DNA of 64,000 nt from a virus. A program made the translations under genes and the position numbers. The notes beneath the pieces were generated by a model. That model had not been told where the DNA came from. It made no database searches and worked only from the letters and a program-made list of their open reading frames with translations. This document shows positions 39,375 to 47,159 of the stretch, piece after piece. Where the stretch lies: positions 1 to 64,000 of IMG/VR virus record IMGVR_UViG_3300032087_005453; one strand, written 5' to 3'. Within the stretch, counting starts at the first letter, position 1. Every line of letters begins with the position of its first letter.

Positions 39375-40025
39375 CTAAACATTGTCACAGGTGATAATAT
39401 TTCCATTTTTTAGGTTTTTTAGTTTTTTTAATTTTAGCTGGTATTCAGCATCAGAACCAAATTGTTTTTCGTTGATAGACGTTACAGATCCGTCAGAACC
39501 TATAAATACAGCCCATTTTTCAGAGTCTTTTATAGACATGTGAATTTCGTTGATTTTTTCCATTAAATTAGTAAAGTGTAGCTCAACATTTTCATTTTCT
39601 ACGAACTCAACGGGATCTAAGTTAGAACACAGTTCTTTTTGAATTTGCCATCTAACAGAGGAAAAGCAAAACATTTTCTCAATACCAATTGCAAACCTGT
39701 ATTTAGACAGCACCTTTAGACATCCTACACCGTGAATATGATTATCCAAGATATGGAATTCATTATCAGTAATTGGAAAATTAGTGTGTCCAATCCAGCA
39801 ATCAAACATTCTAACAGCACAAAACTGGTCATCTGGATTCACAACACCAAATGGTGTGTTTATTTTATTGGTAAATAAGTCAATTGGGAGGATCTGGTCA
39901 AGCTGAGGTCGAACAAATTCCTGCTCATCTTCCTCATCAAATCCATTCTCAATATTATCTCTTATTTCTATTTCGTCATGTATTTCCTCAAGAATATATT
40001 TTTCCCAACCTATTTTTCTTTTCAT
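39375..40025 (-). CDS. Unknown 216-residue acidic protein
   Basis: A protein with an acidic N-terminus (EEIHDEIEIRDNIENGFDEEDEQEF), a central part with CAVRMFDCWIGHTNFP and KYRFAIGIEKMFCFSSVRWQIQKELC, and a C-terminal basic stretch (LKLKKLKNLKNG). Three or four Cys are clustered centrally. No family is recognised. It ends just before the late-type promoter, so that promoter overlaps the 3' flank of this gene. Confidence 0.62.
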   Translation of the reverse strand: MKRKIGWEKYILEEIHDEIEIRDNIENGFDEEDEQEFVRPQLDQILPIDLFTNKINTPFGVVNPDDQFCAVRMFDCWIGHTNFPITDNEFHILDNHIHGVGCLKVLSKYRFAIGIEKMFCFSSVRWQIQKELCSNLDPVEFVENENVELHFTNLMEKINEIHMSIKDSEKWAVFIGSDGSVTSINEKQFGSDAEYQLKLKKLKNLKNGNIITCDNV

Positions 40026-40036
40026 GGCAGCACTCC

Positions 40037-40318
40037 TTATCGGAATTGACTTGGTTTAACAACTGGATTGCTATTTTTTTGAAAAAGTCCTATAGATTGA
40101 TCCTTTTTTTCTTGTTCATCTATTAAAGAGAATAAAATGTTGATTATGTCTTTTTCTTCCTTAGAAAGGTCTTTGCTTTTGAGTATAATATCTCTTAGTA
40201 AGAATTGACCCTCTGCGGAAAACATCGTATAAAGTAGACTTTGAAAGTCTGAAAATTCTTTAAAATCCGACTCTAGATCCACCATGCCATTATTATGTGA
40301 AATAGTAATTTTTGTCAT
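40037..40318 (-). CDS. Unknown 93-residue protein
   Basis: A small, mostly helical protein with a Lys/Glu-rich middle (KSKDLSKEEKDIINILFSLIDEQEKKD). Start 40318 overlaps the stop of the neighbour by 4 nt. No function is seen. Confidence 0.55.
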   Translation of the reverse strand: MTKITISHNNGMVDLESDFKEFSDFQSLLYTMFSAEGQFLLRDIILKSKDLSKEEKDIINILFSLIDEQEKKDQSIGLFQKNSNPVVKPSQFR

Positions 40319-40659
40319 TTTCTACCCTGCATATTTGAGAACCTATATAAATCCATGCTTTTTTTATTAAATTTCACAAAACTTCCGGTATCCTTACATC
40401 TGGTTGAATTCGTAAAAAGATTGAAGTATATTTCAGTTCTTTCTTTGGTGGTTTTAATAGTCGAGAAGCTTTTAAGTGCAAGCGTCTCATCTACGTTATA
40501 GATGTGCCTGTCTAATTCGCTACGTAAAAGTGCCTCAAAATTACAAGGATGTTCAACCTTTACTGATGGAAGGTCACTATCTTTTTGCATAAATATCAAA
40601 AACGCACCCTCATCCCAACCGTTGTGACTCAAGATTCTCAACACCAGATAAACATCCAT
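40315..40659 (-). CDS. Unknown 114-residue protein
   Basis: A small protein (MDVYLVLRILSHNGWDEGAFLIFMQKDSD start; basic C-terminus). It starts directly at the stop of the glycosyltransferase gene. No motif is recognised; it might be an accessory of that enzyme by position only. Confidence 0.55.
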   Translation of the reverse strand: MDVYLVLRILSHNGWDEGAFLIFMQKDSDLPSVKVEHPCNFEALLRSELDRHIYNVDETLALKSFSTIKTTKERTEIYFNLFTNSTRCKDTGSFVKFNKKSMDLYRFSNMQGRK

Positions 40660-41747
40660 TATACCAACCCTCCTAAATACTGTATTTTATCATGAAGTAT
40701 CGATGTTGAATTTTCCCATGTAAATTTACTGGCGGATTCTACACCTGCGGAGTTGACCTCTAATTCACCTTCCTGCCTTCTCTTGTGTACAGAACGCATG
40801 TATTCAACCATCTGGTCTACTTCATCAGAACCAATCTTTCTCCAATCAAATTGACCATGAAACCATTTTCCATCGTTAGCTGGTTCGTATCCACTATTCA
40901 TTTCAACAAGCATAGAGTTTTCTGAATCACAGAACTCAGTATGGGCAGTTGCATTTGTAATAATTAAATGTCTGCCACATCCTAGTAGTTCTAATGCTTC
41001 TAAATTCCAACCTTCAGCTCTTGACGGAAAAATACCGCAATGTATTTGTGACATAATATTATACACCATATTTTGCGTTTTTTGTCGTCCAACAAAGACT
41101 ATTTTGTCTCCAAGTTTAGTACCTTTGAAGCGGTGAATCCATGCATCAGTTTCATCCTGATTCAAGAAAAAATTATGAGGCATCATAATAAGTGCAACAT
41201 CATCAGTTTTTTCAAATGCTTTATTGAATATGGCAGGTAGGATGTCGTGCCCCTTCCTAACCTCAAACTTACCAAAATTACCAAATACTGTAGTTCCACC
41301 TTGTGGTAAAGGACAAGGCTTGAATATTTCTGGATCATAACCAAGTGGAACTACATGGGTACGTCCAATTTTATCTGGAATATTGGATTCAATAACCCCT
41401 TTTGCCCATTCTGATGACACAAACAAATAATCTGGATTATTAAGGGAATGAAGTTCTACATCTCTAAACTTCTCAAGCTCAAAGATAGGCATTCCTATTC
41501 TGAGACCTCTTCCGTAAAAAGGATTGAGATCATGTTGGTGCCATATACGTAAGCATGGTGCGGTATAAGAAAAGTCCCAACGAGACATAGCCTTCTCTAG
41601 GTGTGGGGCTAAGTTCTCGTCGGGACTATTTTGTCCAATCGGAATGTGTCTAAGGTCATATCCTAATTTAGAAAGTTCCTTAATGAAGTAAGAAGACACA
41701 TACCCGTAAGATGTTACGTTGATTGGGCAATTTATGTTTAAGATCAT
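40659..41747 (-). CDS. Glycosyltransferase family 4-like
   Basis: A 362-residue GT-B enzyme. The acceptor domain starts MILNINCPINVTSYGYVSSYFIKEL. The donor domain has NFGKFEVRKGHDILPAIF (the usual G.....KG...L..A helix) and FPSRAEGWNLEALELLGCGRHLIITN, where E and E are 8 residues apart in the classical E-x7-E motif. It transfers an activated sugar to an unknown acceptor. It starts in an ATGA overlap with the small Lys-rich gene at 41744. Confidence 0.86.
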   Translation of the reverse strand: MILNINCPINVTSYGYVSSYFIKELSKLGYDLRHIPIGQNSPDENLAPHLEKAMSRWDFSYTAPCLRIWHQHDLNPFYGRGLRIGMPIFELEKFRDVELHSLNNPDYLFVSSEWAKGVIESNIPDKIGRTHVVPLGYDPEIFKPCPLPQGGTTVFGNFGKFEVRKGHDILPAIFNKAFEKTDDVALIMMPHNFFLNQDETDAWIHRFKGTKLGDKIVFVGRQKTQNMVYNIMSQIHCGIFPSRAEGWNLEALELLGCGRHLIITNATAHTEFCDSENSMLVEMNSGYEPANDGKWFHGQFDWRKIGSDEVDQMVEYMRSVHKRRQEGELEVNSAGVESASKFTWENSTSILHDKIQYLGGLV

Positions 41748-41923
41748 TCATCTTTTTTCTTTTTTATAGGTTCAATCTTAGGTTCCATTTGCCTTTGGAT
41801 TTCAGCTACTTCTCTTTCAAGTTTAGCTTGTTCTCTAATGAGTTTCCGCTTTTTGAGAAGTTTCTGTTTTACCCTAGCTTCTCTAGCTTTTTGCTTTTGA
41901 AACTTCTTTCTTTCTTTAGACAT
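41744..41923 (-). CDS. Small Lys/Arg-rich coiled-coil protein
   Basis: A 59-residue protein: ATG at 41921-41923, TGA at 41744-41746. It is strongly charged (SKERKKFQKQKAREARVKQK, then LLKKRKLIREQAKLEREVAEIQ), with a heptad-like pattern and a tail of four Lys. Its stop overlaps the glycosyltransferase start (ATGA), and its start overlaps the previous gene by 8 nt, so coding is well supported by context. It may be a nucleic-acid or protein-binding helix. Confidence 0.65.
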   Translation of the reverse strand: MSKERKKFQKQKAREARVKQKLLKKRKLIREQAKLEREVAEIQRQMEPKIEPIKKKKDE

Positions 41924-42152
41924 CTTCTCCCCCGGATTGTTCCTTTACATAAAGTACTTGATCAGCCTTTACCAATATTGTCTCTGAAAAACCGTATTCA
42001 CCACACGAACGAATTTCAATACAGTTATCAGTTAGACCACCAGAAAAGACCTCATAAAACTGGTCTAATAAATCCCTAGCTTCGTCTGGAGACAGATATA
42101 CCGATATTTCACGATTATCCTTTAGAGCGATAGAAATTTTATTATACTTCAT
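41916..42152 (-). CDS. Unknown 78-residue protein
   Basis: A small protein beginning KYNKISIALKDNREISVYLSPDEARDLLDQFYEVF. It has the look of a small alpha/beta phage protein. It overlaps the next small gene and follows SSB by 1 nt. No family is recognised. Confidence 0.6.
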   Translation of the reverse strand: MKYNKISIALKDNREISVYLSPDEARDLLDQFYEVFSGGLTDNCIEIRSCGEYGFSETILVKADQVLYVKEQSGGEDV

Positions 42153-42153
42153 T

Positions 42154-42492
42154 TTAGAATCCAGCTTCAGCTTTTACTTTTCTTGCGAGCTTAAGCAAGC
42201 TATTTGCATACACAACAGATACACTTACTTGATTACCTTCTTTGTTGGTAAACTCTTCAGTAGCGAGTCGTCCAATAACCTGAACTCTGTCGCCCTTTCC
42301 AACTTCGTGGTACTCAAGATCGTTAAAGACATAGCCAAAAAGCTTGACATCAATGAAAAGAGTATCTTCAACTTCACCTCTTTTGGTGTTACAAGCAACA
42401 CGGATCTTACCAAATTTTCCACGTTCAGTTTCGATAATGTCTGGATCTCGCACCAAATTACCAATTAATCTTACTTCGTTTGTTAATGACAT
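42154..42492 (-). CDS. ssb: Single-stranded DNA-binding protein (second copy)
   Basis: A 112-residue SSB: NEVRLIGNLVRDPDI..GKFGKIRVACNTKRG, FIDVKLFGYVFNDLEYHEVGKGDRVQVIGRLATEEFTNKEG and SVVYANSLLKLARK cover the OB fold almost fully. No acidic tail tip is present. It differs in sequence from the SSB at 13350-13646. This one lies next to the phage regulatory region, at the start of the leftward block, which may mean earlier or higher expression. Confidence 0.87.
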   Translation of the reverse strand: MSLTNEVRLIGNLVRDPDIIETERGKFGKIRVACNTKRGEVEDTLFIDVKLFGYVFNDLEYHEVGKGDRVQVIGRLATEEFTNKEGNQVSVSVVYANSLLKLARKVKAEAGF

Positions 42493-42650
42493 TCTAATAC
42501 CTTTCTACTATTGTAAAATCCACCGAAATTAAAAATCCGTTTTTTACAGAAACGGACAGGGGTGTTGCCACTCATTACCGGACTACCGGCCAGAAAAACT
42601 GTTTTAAAAAAAGTGCAATATGCCATCGGAATACGTCGTGTTTTTATCAC
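42483..42650 (-). CDS. Possible 55-residue protein overlapping the SSB start
   Basis: GTG at 42648-42650, with GGTGAGG about 8 nt upstream, opens a frame that ends at 42483-42485 inside the SSB start. The translation includes AYCTFFKTVFLAGSPVMSG and RFCKKRIFNFGG. A good ribosome site and coupling to SSB favour coding. Against it, the putative terminator at 42530-42556 lies inside it and GTG is a weaker start. Low confidence. Confidence 0.35.
   Translation of the reverse strand: MIKTRRIPMAYCTFFKTVFLAGSPVMSGNTPVRFCKKRIFNFGGFYNSRKVLECH
42530..42556 (-). terminator. Putative rho-independent terminator before SSB
   Basis: Minus strand: TCCGTTT pairs with AAACGGA around CTGTAAA, followed by TTTTT. 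It would end the transcript of the 42748 gene. It lies inside a possible small ORF (42483-42650), so one of the two calls may be wrong. Confidence 0.5.
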
Positions 42651-42747
42651 TAATACCTCACCTTCACCTTAGTTGGTTCGTCAGCGTCTAGCGTTTATTT
42701 CACGATAACTACGGTATTTAGCCCCCGAATACATTAGCCTTCTTGTA

Positions 42748-43053
42748 TTAGTTGAATACTGTACTCAGCATCTTACCTCGAACAATCTGAGCATGACCGC
42801 GATTAGACTGAGAGTAAACAGCCATAGCAAGTTCTTGACTCATTCCAAGACGACGAGCAGCCTGCATTGTGCCACGCTTAGTGTTTGGGAATGTTCCAAG
42901 ACCAGATGTCAAAGCAACTGCTGTTACTGGATTGACGGTGACACCTCGAACTGCACCGCGACGACCAGTACCAACCAGACGGTTGTTTGTGTAAGTCCAA
43001 GAAAATCTAGAACTTACGGTTTCCAATGCTGTGAGAAATTCTGTTTGATTCAT
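42748..43053 (-). CDS. Conserved-type small phage protein of unknown function
   Basis: A 101-residue basic protein (MNQTEFLTALETVSSRFSWTYTNNRLVGTGRRGAVRGVTVNPVTAVA start). It has a stretch TFPNTKRGTMQAARRLGMSQELAMAVYSQSNRGHAQIVRGKML that looks like a short helical DNA-binding module. The shape recalls a small protein seen in other large marine phages, but I cannot name it. AGGAG lies 7 nt before ATG 43053. It is the first gene of the leftward block after the small gene at 43184. Confidence 0.7.
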   Translation of the reverse strand: MNQTEFLTALETVSSRFSWTYTNNRLVGTGRRGAVRGVTVNPVTAVALTSGLGTFPNTKRGTMQAARRLGMSQELAMAVYSQSNRGHAQIVRGKMLSTVFN

Positions 43054-43091
43054 GTTTTTACTCCTGAAAAATTTGAAAGTGTTTATGTTGT

Positions 43092-43097
43092 ATTATA
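43092..43097 (-). promoter_or_regulatory. Putative promoter for the leftward block
   Basis: TATAAT on the minus strand lies 39 nt upstream of the 42748-43053 start. A TTGTTA string lies 19 nt further upstream, close to a -35 spacing though slightly long. Confidence 0.45.
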
Positions 43098-43183
43098 CCG
43101 AGATTGAACCGAATTCTAACAACCTTTTTCGGAAAATATCCAACCGAAAGGTCAAAAAGATGGGTGATATTCTGATTGCTAGG

Positions 43184-43339
43184 CTATAATCTAATGTCAC
43201 TTGATGGTTTGTGGCTTACAGTCTCTGTTGACAATTCTAAACTATCAGTTCTGTTGGGCGTAGGCGAAATAAAATCAGCTAAAGAACCTCCAACGGTATG
43301 AATTTCCTTCTGGTTGTGTGCAGGCACGTAAATATTCAT
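43184..43339 (-). CDS. Small 51-residue protein in the divergent control region
   Basis: ATG at 43337-43339 preceded by AAAGG, stop at 43184-43186. The protein starts MNIYVPAHNQKEIHTVGGSL and is polar, Ser/Thr-rich and without Cys or hydrophobic segments. Ribosome site and spacing support translation; no function is recognised. It is the first leftward gene upstream of the 42748 gene. Confidence 0.6.
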   Translation of the reverse strand: MNIYVPAHNQKEIHTVGGSLADFISPTPNRTDSLELSTETVSHKPSSDIRL

Positions 43340-43360
43340 ACTAACCTTTCAGAACTTAAG

Positions 43361-43390
43361 AGACAGGCGTAAAACGCTTGTCTTTTTTTT
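43361..43390 (+). terminator. Rightward rho-independent terminator in the control region
   Basis: AGACAGGCG pairs with CGCTTGTCT (one G-U) around TAAAA, followed by seven T on the plus strand. No plus-strand gene lies upstream, so it either ends a small rightward RNA antisense to the 43184 gene or blocks transcription from the left into the sugar operon. Confidence 0.7.
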
Positions 43391-43510
43391 GAAATTTCAT
43401 TTTCGGCTCTCAGCGATTTAATTTAATATCAATAATAAAAACATTCTGTAGTTAACTTTTAAAGACTAAGGAATACTTACTTGTTGGTTAGTTTAAGATT
43501 TAAGATCAGT

Positions 43511-43557
43511 AAAGGGAAGGAAATCCCAAGGATAATATGATTATCACCTCCCTTTAA
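43511..43557 (+). other. Structured leader upstream of the sugar operon
   Basis: TAAAGGGAAGG (43511-43521) pairs with CCTCCCTTTA (43548-43557) with one bulged A, and contains GATAAT-ATG-ATTATC as an inner hairpin. A tandem TTTAAGATTTAAGA precedes it at about 43492-43505. Placed 56 nt before the cupin start, it could be a leader-RNA switch or an operator. The remainder of 43340-43612 is AT-rich with no further gene seen. Confidence 0.45.
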
Positions 43558-43612
43558 TGAACATGGTCTATGTGGTTAGTTATTTCTAATAATATAAAAA
43601 GGACAAAAAAAC

Positions 43613-43963
43613 ATGATGACAGAAAAGGCAAAGGTCGTAGAAAAACGATGGGGTCGAGAAATCTGGTTTGCTAATAATGAGGAGAAAGATTATTGTGGTA
43701 AGATTCTCGAAATCAAACCAGACAGCCGGTTAAGTCTACACTTCCACATGATTAAAGAAGAACATCTTTTCAACTTGGAAGGAGATTGTCAGGTCACTTA
43801 TCTAACAAGAAGTGGAGACACAATAAAATTTGACCTTCAGGTTGGTTGTTCTTTTCACATTAGACCTGGACTTGTTCATCGATTTTCTACAAAGAATGGT
43901 TGTAGACTTTTAGAGGCTAGTACTTTTCATCGTGATAGTGATAGTTATAGAGTGCAACGATGA
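43613..43963 (+). CDS. Cupin (mannose-6-phosphate isomerase type II-like)
   Basis: A 116-residue single-domain cupin. The metal and barrel motifs are SLHFHMIKEEHLFNLEGDCQVTYL (cupin motif 1) and GCSFHIRPGLVHRFSTKNG (motif 2). The start EKRWGREIWFANN is the type seen in the C-terminal domain of mannose-6-phosphate isomerase/GDP-mannose pyrophosphorylase enzymes. It probably isomerises or epimerises a sugar phosphate. It is the first gene of the sugar operon. The second in-frame ATG at 43616 is an equal start choice. A short copy of its C-terminal end follows at 44010. Confidence 0.85.
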   Translation: MMTEKAKVVEKRWGREIWFANNEEKDYCGKILEIKPDSRLSLHFHMIKEEHLFNLEGDCQVTYLTRSGDTIKFDLQVGCSFHIRPGLVHRFSTKNGCRLLEASTFHRDSDSYRVQR

Positions 43964-44007
43964 GCCTATCAATAGAAGATATTTCGTGTTGTGCAAGGAC
44001 CGATTGA

Positions 44008-44057
44008 AGATAGTACATTTCATCTTGACTCAGATAGTTATAGGGTATTTATATGAC
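44008..44057 (+). pseudogene. Remnant of a duplicated cupin 3' end
   Basis: Reading from 44008, one frame gives STFHLDSDSYRVFI then TGA, matching the cupin C-terminus STFHRDSDSYRVQR (43917-43963). Both copies end with a stop. Nothing upstream in the gap at 43964-44007 continues the cupin frame, so only the tail survives. It is a vestige of tandem duplication or a recombination scar. Confidence 0.55.
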
Positions 44058-44745
44058 ATGCTTTAGTATAGTTTTGGTTTCTAGATCCAGACCGTTAATG
44101 ATGTTAGACTTATACAAGTCAATAAAAAATACATCAAAACTTGATAACGAAATACTTATAGGTTTAGACAACGATGATGATCACTTAAATGATTATATAA
44201 AAATATTCTCAGAAATTGAAAATGTACAGTTGTTCATAGAGGAAAGAAACTCAAATCTGCACACTAGGATAAATCAATTATTACCTCATGTTAAAGGTAA
44301 ATATATATTTGTATTAAATGACGATTGTAAATTGATTGAAAATTCTTGGGATAAATACTCTATAGAATTGTTAGATTCTTTTGGTGATATAGTATATGGT
44401 AAAACATACGACAATAGTATTGATAGAGTTAGCAATACCTATGCCGCATTTCCTATTGTTTCAAAGACGGCTGCTAAAAAACTAGGCTTCATAATGGATG
44501 AAACTTTTGGCAATCATGGCTCGGACGTTATGACCTATAGAGTTTACGAGGGTGCAAATAAAATCGTTGATTTGCCCGGAGTTAGGATTGATCACGTTCT
44601 ACACAATTCAGTAGATGCTTTGCAAGATAGGAAAAGAGATAAAACAGCAGTCGATATGATTAATAGAACTTTTTCTGATGATAAATTTTCAGTTGATAGT
44701 CTTTTTAGTATTGATACCTCAAAAAAATCGGAGATGCTTAAATGA
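44053..44745 (+). CDS. Family 2-like glycosyltransferase
   Basis: A 230-residue GT-A protein. FSIVLVSRSRP is the first strand, EILIGLDNDDDH a second, and the donor-site DxD is in YIFVLNDDCKL. A later FGNHGSDVMTYRVYEGA resembles the acceptor-side GxGxxD region of similar enzymes. It overlaps the next gene by 4 nt (ATGA). Together with the next two genes it makes a block of three GT2-type enzymes. Confidence 0.8.
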   Translation: MTCFSIVLVSRSRPLMMLDLYKSIKNTSKLDNEILIGLDNDDDHLNDYIKIFSEIENVQLFIEERNSNLHTRINQLLPHVKGKYIFVLNDDCKLIENSWDKYSIELLDSFGDIVYGKTYDNSIDRVSNTYAAFPIVSKTAAKKLGFIMDETFGNHGSDVMTYRVYEGANKIVDLPGVRIDHVLHNSVDALQDRKRDKTAVDMINRTFSDDKFSVDSLFSIDTSKKSEMLK

Positions 44746-45677
44746 AATTATTAACAGTATATAATACTTGTGGTATAAAAGGTGTTGAAAATGTATATTA
44801 TTATATTGCTGCATTGGAAAGTATTTTTAAACAAGAAGGTGTTGATCATGATATTGTGGTTTCTGCGTGTTTAAATAAAATTTCTACATTACAAAAAATA
44901 AAAAACAAATTTAAAGACATAAGAATAAATTTAATAAATGATGCAGTTCCTGTTAATGTGAGCTTTAATCATACTTGCGAAATGTTTAATGATTCACATG
45001 ATGCATTTTTGTATATTGATTCCGGCATAATTATGCCTGATAAATTCACTATAAAAAAAATGATTGACAGGCTTGAATCTGGACCATATTCTATGGTTTG
45101 TTCTAATGTTAATAATGATGTCGGCCAGGCTGTTGAAGATACACCCAATTACGATAAAGGTGATGGTATACTGACTGATGATGTTGGTTCGTTTGTGTCA
45201 GTAGGTTCGTCTTTAAACTTGCATTGTCAAATATTTTCAAAGCAGCTAAAAGAATTTTATAATAGAATTATTCCCGACATCTTTGCTGGACATTGTACTG
45301 AGTCAGTACTATCTTTCCTTTGTGCGGCATTAAAGACAAGATGGGCTTTTTGTGATGACGTTTTAGTTTTTCATGCGATAAATATGGATGGGCAAAGTTC
45401 CGGTTTCGACCCTTTAAAATGGATGTATGAAAAAAAGAGACAAACCTATGATCATCCATTTGTTATAGAGAGCTATTTGGATAGATTCACAAATCAATAT
45501 GCAAAAAGTATAGGGTTAGGATTTGAGGAGTGTCGTAATGTTGTTATGCACGACAAGGAACAATTTGACGACAATTCATTTTGCATAAATGATGATCTTA
45601 AATCTTATATAAAACAAAATCTATTCCTCAAGAATAGTGAATTTAATTATTCCAACATAAGGAGTACAGTGATATGA
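44742..45677 (+). CDS. Glycosyltransferase-like protein (GT-A fold)
   Basis: A 311-residue protein. KLLTVYNTCGIKGVENVYYYIAALESIF is the usual GT2 opening, and NDSHDAFLYIDSGIIMPDKF holds a DSG-type metal site where a DxD is usual. The rest (GPYSMVCSNVNNDVGQ, LKTRWAFCDDVLVFHAINMDG) fits an acceptor region. The DxD is not canonical, so activity is less certain than for the flanking GT2 genes. It overlaps both neighbours by 4 nt. Confidence 0.7.
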   Translation: MKLLTVYNTCGIKGVENVYYYIAALESIFKQEGVDHDIVVSACLNKISTLQKIKNKFKDIRINLINDAVPVNVSFNHTCEMFNDSHDAFLYIDSGIIMPDKFTIKKMIDRLESGPYSMVCSNVNNDVGQAVEDTPNYDKGDGILTDDVGSFVSVGSSLNLHCQIFSKQLKEFYNRIIPDIFAGHCTESVLSFLCAALKTRWAFCDDVLVFHAINMDGQSSGFDPLKWMYEKKRQTYDHPFVIESYLDRFTNQYAKSIGLGFEECRNVVMHDKEQFDDNSFCINDDLKSYIKQNLFLKNSEFNYSNIRSTVI

Positions 45678-46513
45678 CGCAGACTTGGCTTCGAAACGAA
45701 CATGTACGCTATATGCGTATTACAGATAAAAATAAATGGTGTTGGGATTATAAGATTTCAATAGTTATACCAACGAGAGGAAGGGTTGAGCTTCTTAAAA
45801 ATTGCTTACTTTCTATTTTAGATAAATCTTTTAAATCTAATAGGTTATTTGAGATTATACTGGTTATAGATTATGATGATGATGAAACCTTAAAGTTTGT
45901 TAAACAATTTTCAGATATTTTTAAATTTAACTGCCCAAAGACAAAGATGCAGCTAAACAGTCTTTCGGTTATACTAACTGAGAGATCTGAATATATGCAG
46001 CGTGATTATAACAATGTTGGTGCCAATGCCGCAAAAGGCGATTTGATATTCATTTTAAATGATGATTGTGTTATAACAACAACTAATTGGGATAAAAAAC
46101 TTATAGATTATTATATTGAAAACAAACCTGATGATGATATTATGTTGATAGCATGTAGTGATAATACACATGACGGTGAAAGTTTAGATATCAAAGGTCA
46201 AGTAAGAGATAATGAGACTCATGGAGCATGTTTTCCAATTTTTACAAAGACTTTTTGCGATATATTTAACGGCGTGTTTCCTCCAGAATTCAAGATGTGG
46301 TGTGTTGATACGGCCATGAATTCATTATTTAAATCATTTGACAGAAAGTATTCTTTTAAAGAATTACATATAGACCATATTAGTTATCATACAAAAACTA
46401 GAGAGCCGGATTCTATCAACTATCATGTAGCAAATGTCAGTAACTCTGCGGTGCCACCAGCTAACATGCAGTATTATTTAAATACTGTGTCTAAATATAT
46501 AAAAAATGATTAA
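45674..46513 (+). CDS. Family 2 glycosyltransferase
   Basis: A 279-residue GT-A enzyme with ISIVIPTRGRVELLKNCLLSIL (canonical family 2 opening), YNNVGANAAKGDLIFILNDDCVI (metal site NDD) and a later PDSINYHVANVS. It starts in an ATGA overlap with the previous gene, so it is coupled to it. The TPP enzyme genes follow after 11 nt. Confidence 0.85.
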   Translation: MTQTWLRNEHVRYMRITDKNKWCWDYKISIVIPTRGRVELLKNCLLSILDKSFKSNRLFEIILVIDYDDDETLKFVKQFSDIFKFNCPKTKMQLNSLSVILTERSEYMQRDYNNVGANAAKGDLIFILNDDCVITTTNWDKKLIDYYIENKPDDDIMLIACSDNTHDGESLDIKGQVRDNETHGACFPIFTKTFCDIFNGVFPPEFKMWCVDTAMNSLFKSFDRKYSFKELHIDHISYHTKTREPDSINYHVANVSNSAVPPANMQYYLNTVSKYIKND

Positions 46514-46524
46514 GGATCTTTAAA

Positions 46525-47151
46525 ATGCATAAACAAGAAATAGTCAATTTTGAAAAAGAAATACAAAATCTATATGAGGATGGAGCTATTCGTGGACCTG
46601 TCCATCTTAGAGATGGAAACGAACAGCAGTTAATTGATATTTTCAAAGATGTTAAAAATGGTGACTATGTCTTTAGCACATGGGCTAATCATATTCATGC
46701 ATTATTGAAAGGCGTGCCTCCAGAAGCTATCAAGAATAGAATTCTAGAAAGTCAGTCTATGGCTATGAATTTTCCACAACATAGATTTTTCACATCAGCG
46801 ATTGTTGCTGGAATACCGCCGATTGCTATAGGTACTGCACTATCATTAAAGAGAAGTGGATCAGAAGATAAGGTGTGGTGTTTTGTTGGAGATATGGCTT
46901 TTAGGACTGGTATATGTCATGAATCAATTATGTATGCTATTTCTCACGACCTACCAATTACTTTTGTAGTAGAAGACAATGGAAAATCTGTCGGGACTCC
47001 TACACAAGATAGTTGGGGTGAAGTAAAATTGGACAAACTGCTTGAATTTTACAATAGCTTGATTGGTAAAGAGTCTAGTGCCGATATAATATACTACCAG
47101 TACCTTCTTTCCTATCCGCATTCTGGAACTGGAACTTTCGTGTCTTTTTGA
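46525..47151 (+). CDS. TPP-dependent enzyme, E1-alpha-like subunit (minimal)
   Basis: A 208-residue thiamine diphosphate-binding subunit of the 2-oxoacid dehydrogenase E1-alpha type. Seen motifs are DGAIRGPVHLRDGNEQ, FSTWANHIHALLKGV, and the TPP motif GDMAFRTG (122-129) ending with N152 in EDNGKSVGTPT. Usual E1-alpha proteins are 320-360 residues, so this is a shortened form. Paired with the next gene (pyrimidine-binding half), it should make a two-subunit TPP enzyme. Some antibiotic sugar clusters use such a pair to add a two-carbon unit to a ketosugar. That function is inference. Confidence 0.85.
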   Translation: MHKQEIVNFEKEIQNLYEDGAIRGPVHLRDGNEQQLIDIFKDVKNGDYVFSTWANHIHALLKGVPPEAIKNRILESQSMAMNFPQHRFFTSAIVAGIPPIAIGTALSLKRSGSEDKVWCFVGDMAFRTGICHESIMYAISHDLPITFVVEDNGKSVGTPTQDSWGEVKLDKLLEFYNSLIGKESSADIIYYQYLLSYPHSGTGTFVSF

Positions 47152-47159
47152 GGGTTGCG

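Noticed and set aside
41723-42079. A rightward 118-residue gene
   Set aside because: It lies antisense to three overlapping leftward genes and is a low-complexity Phe/Leu/Ser shadow of the Lys-rich small gene and its neighbours.
42483-42650. The small GTG-started frame as a firm gene
   Set aside because: It is kept only as a low-confidence feature, because a terminator-like hairpin lies inside it and no family is recognised.
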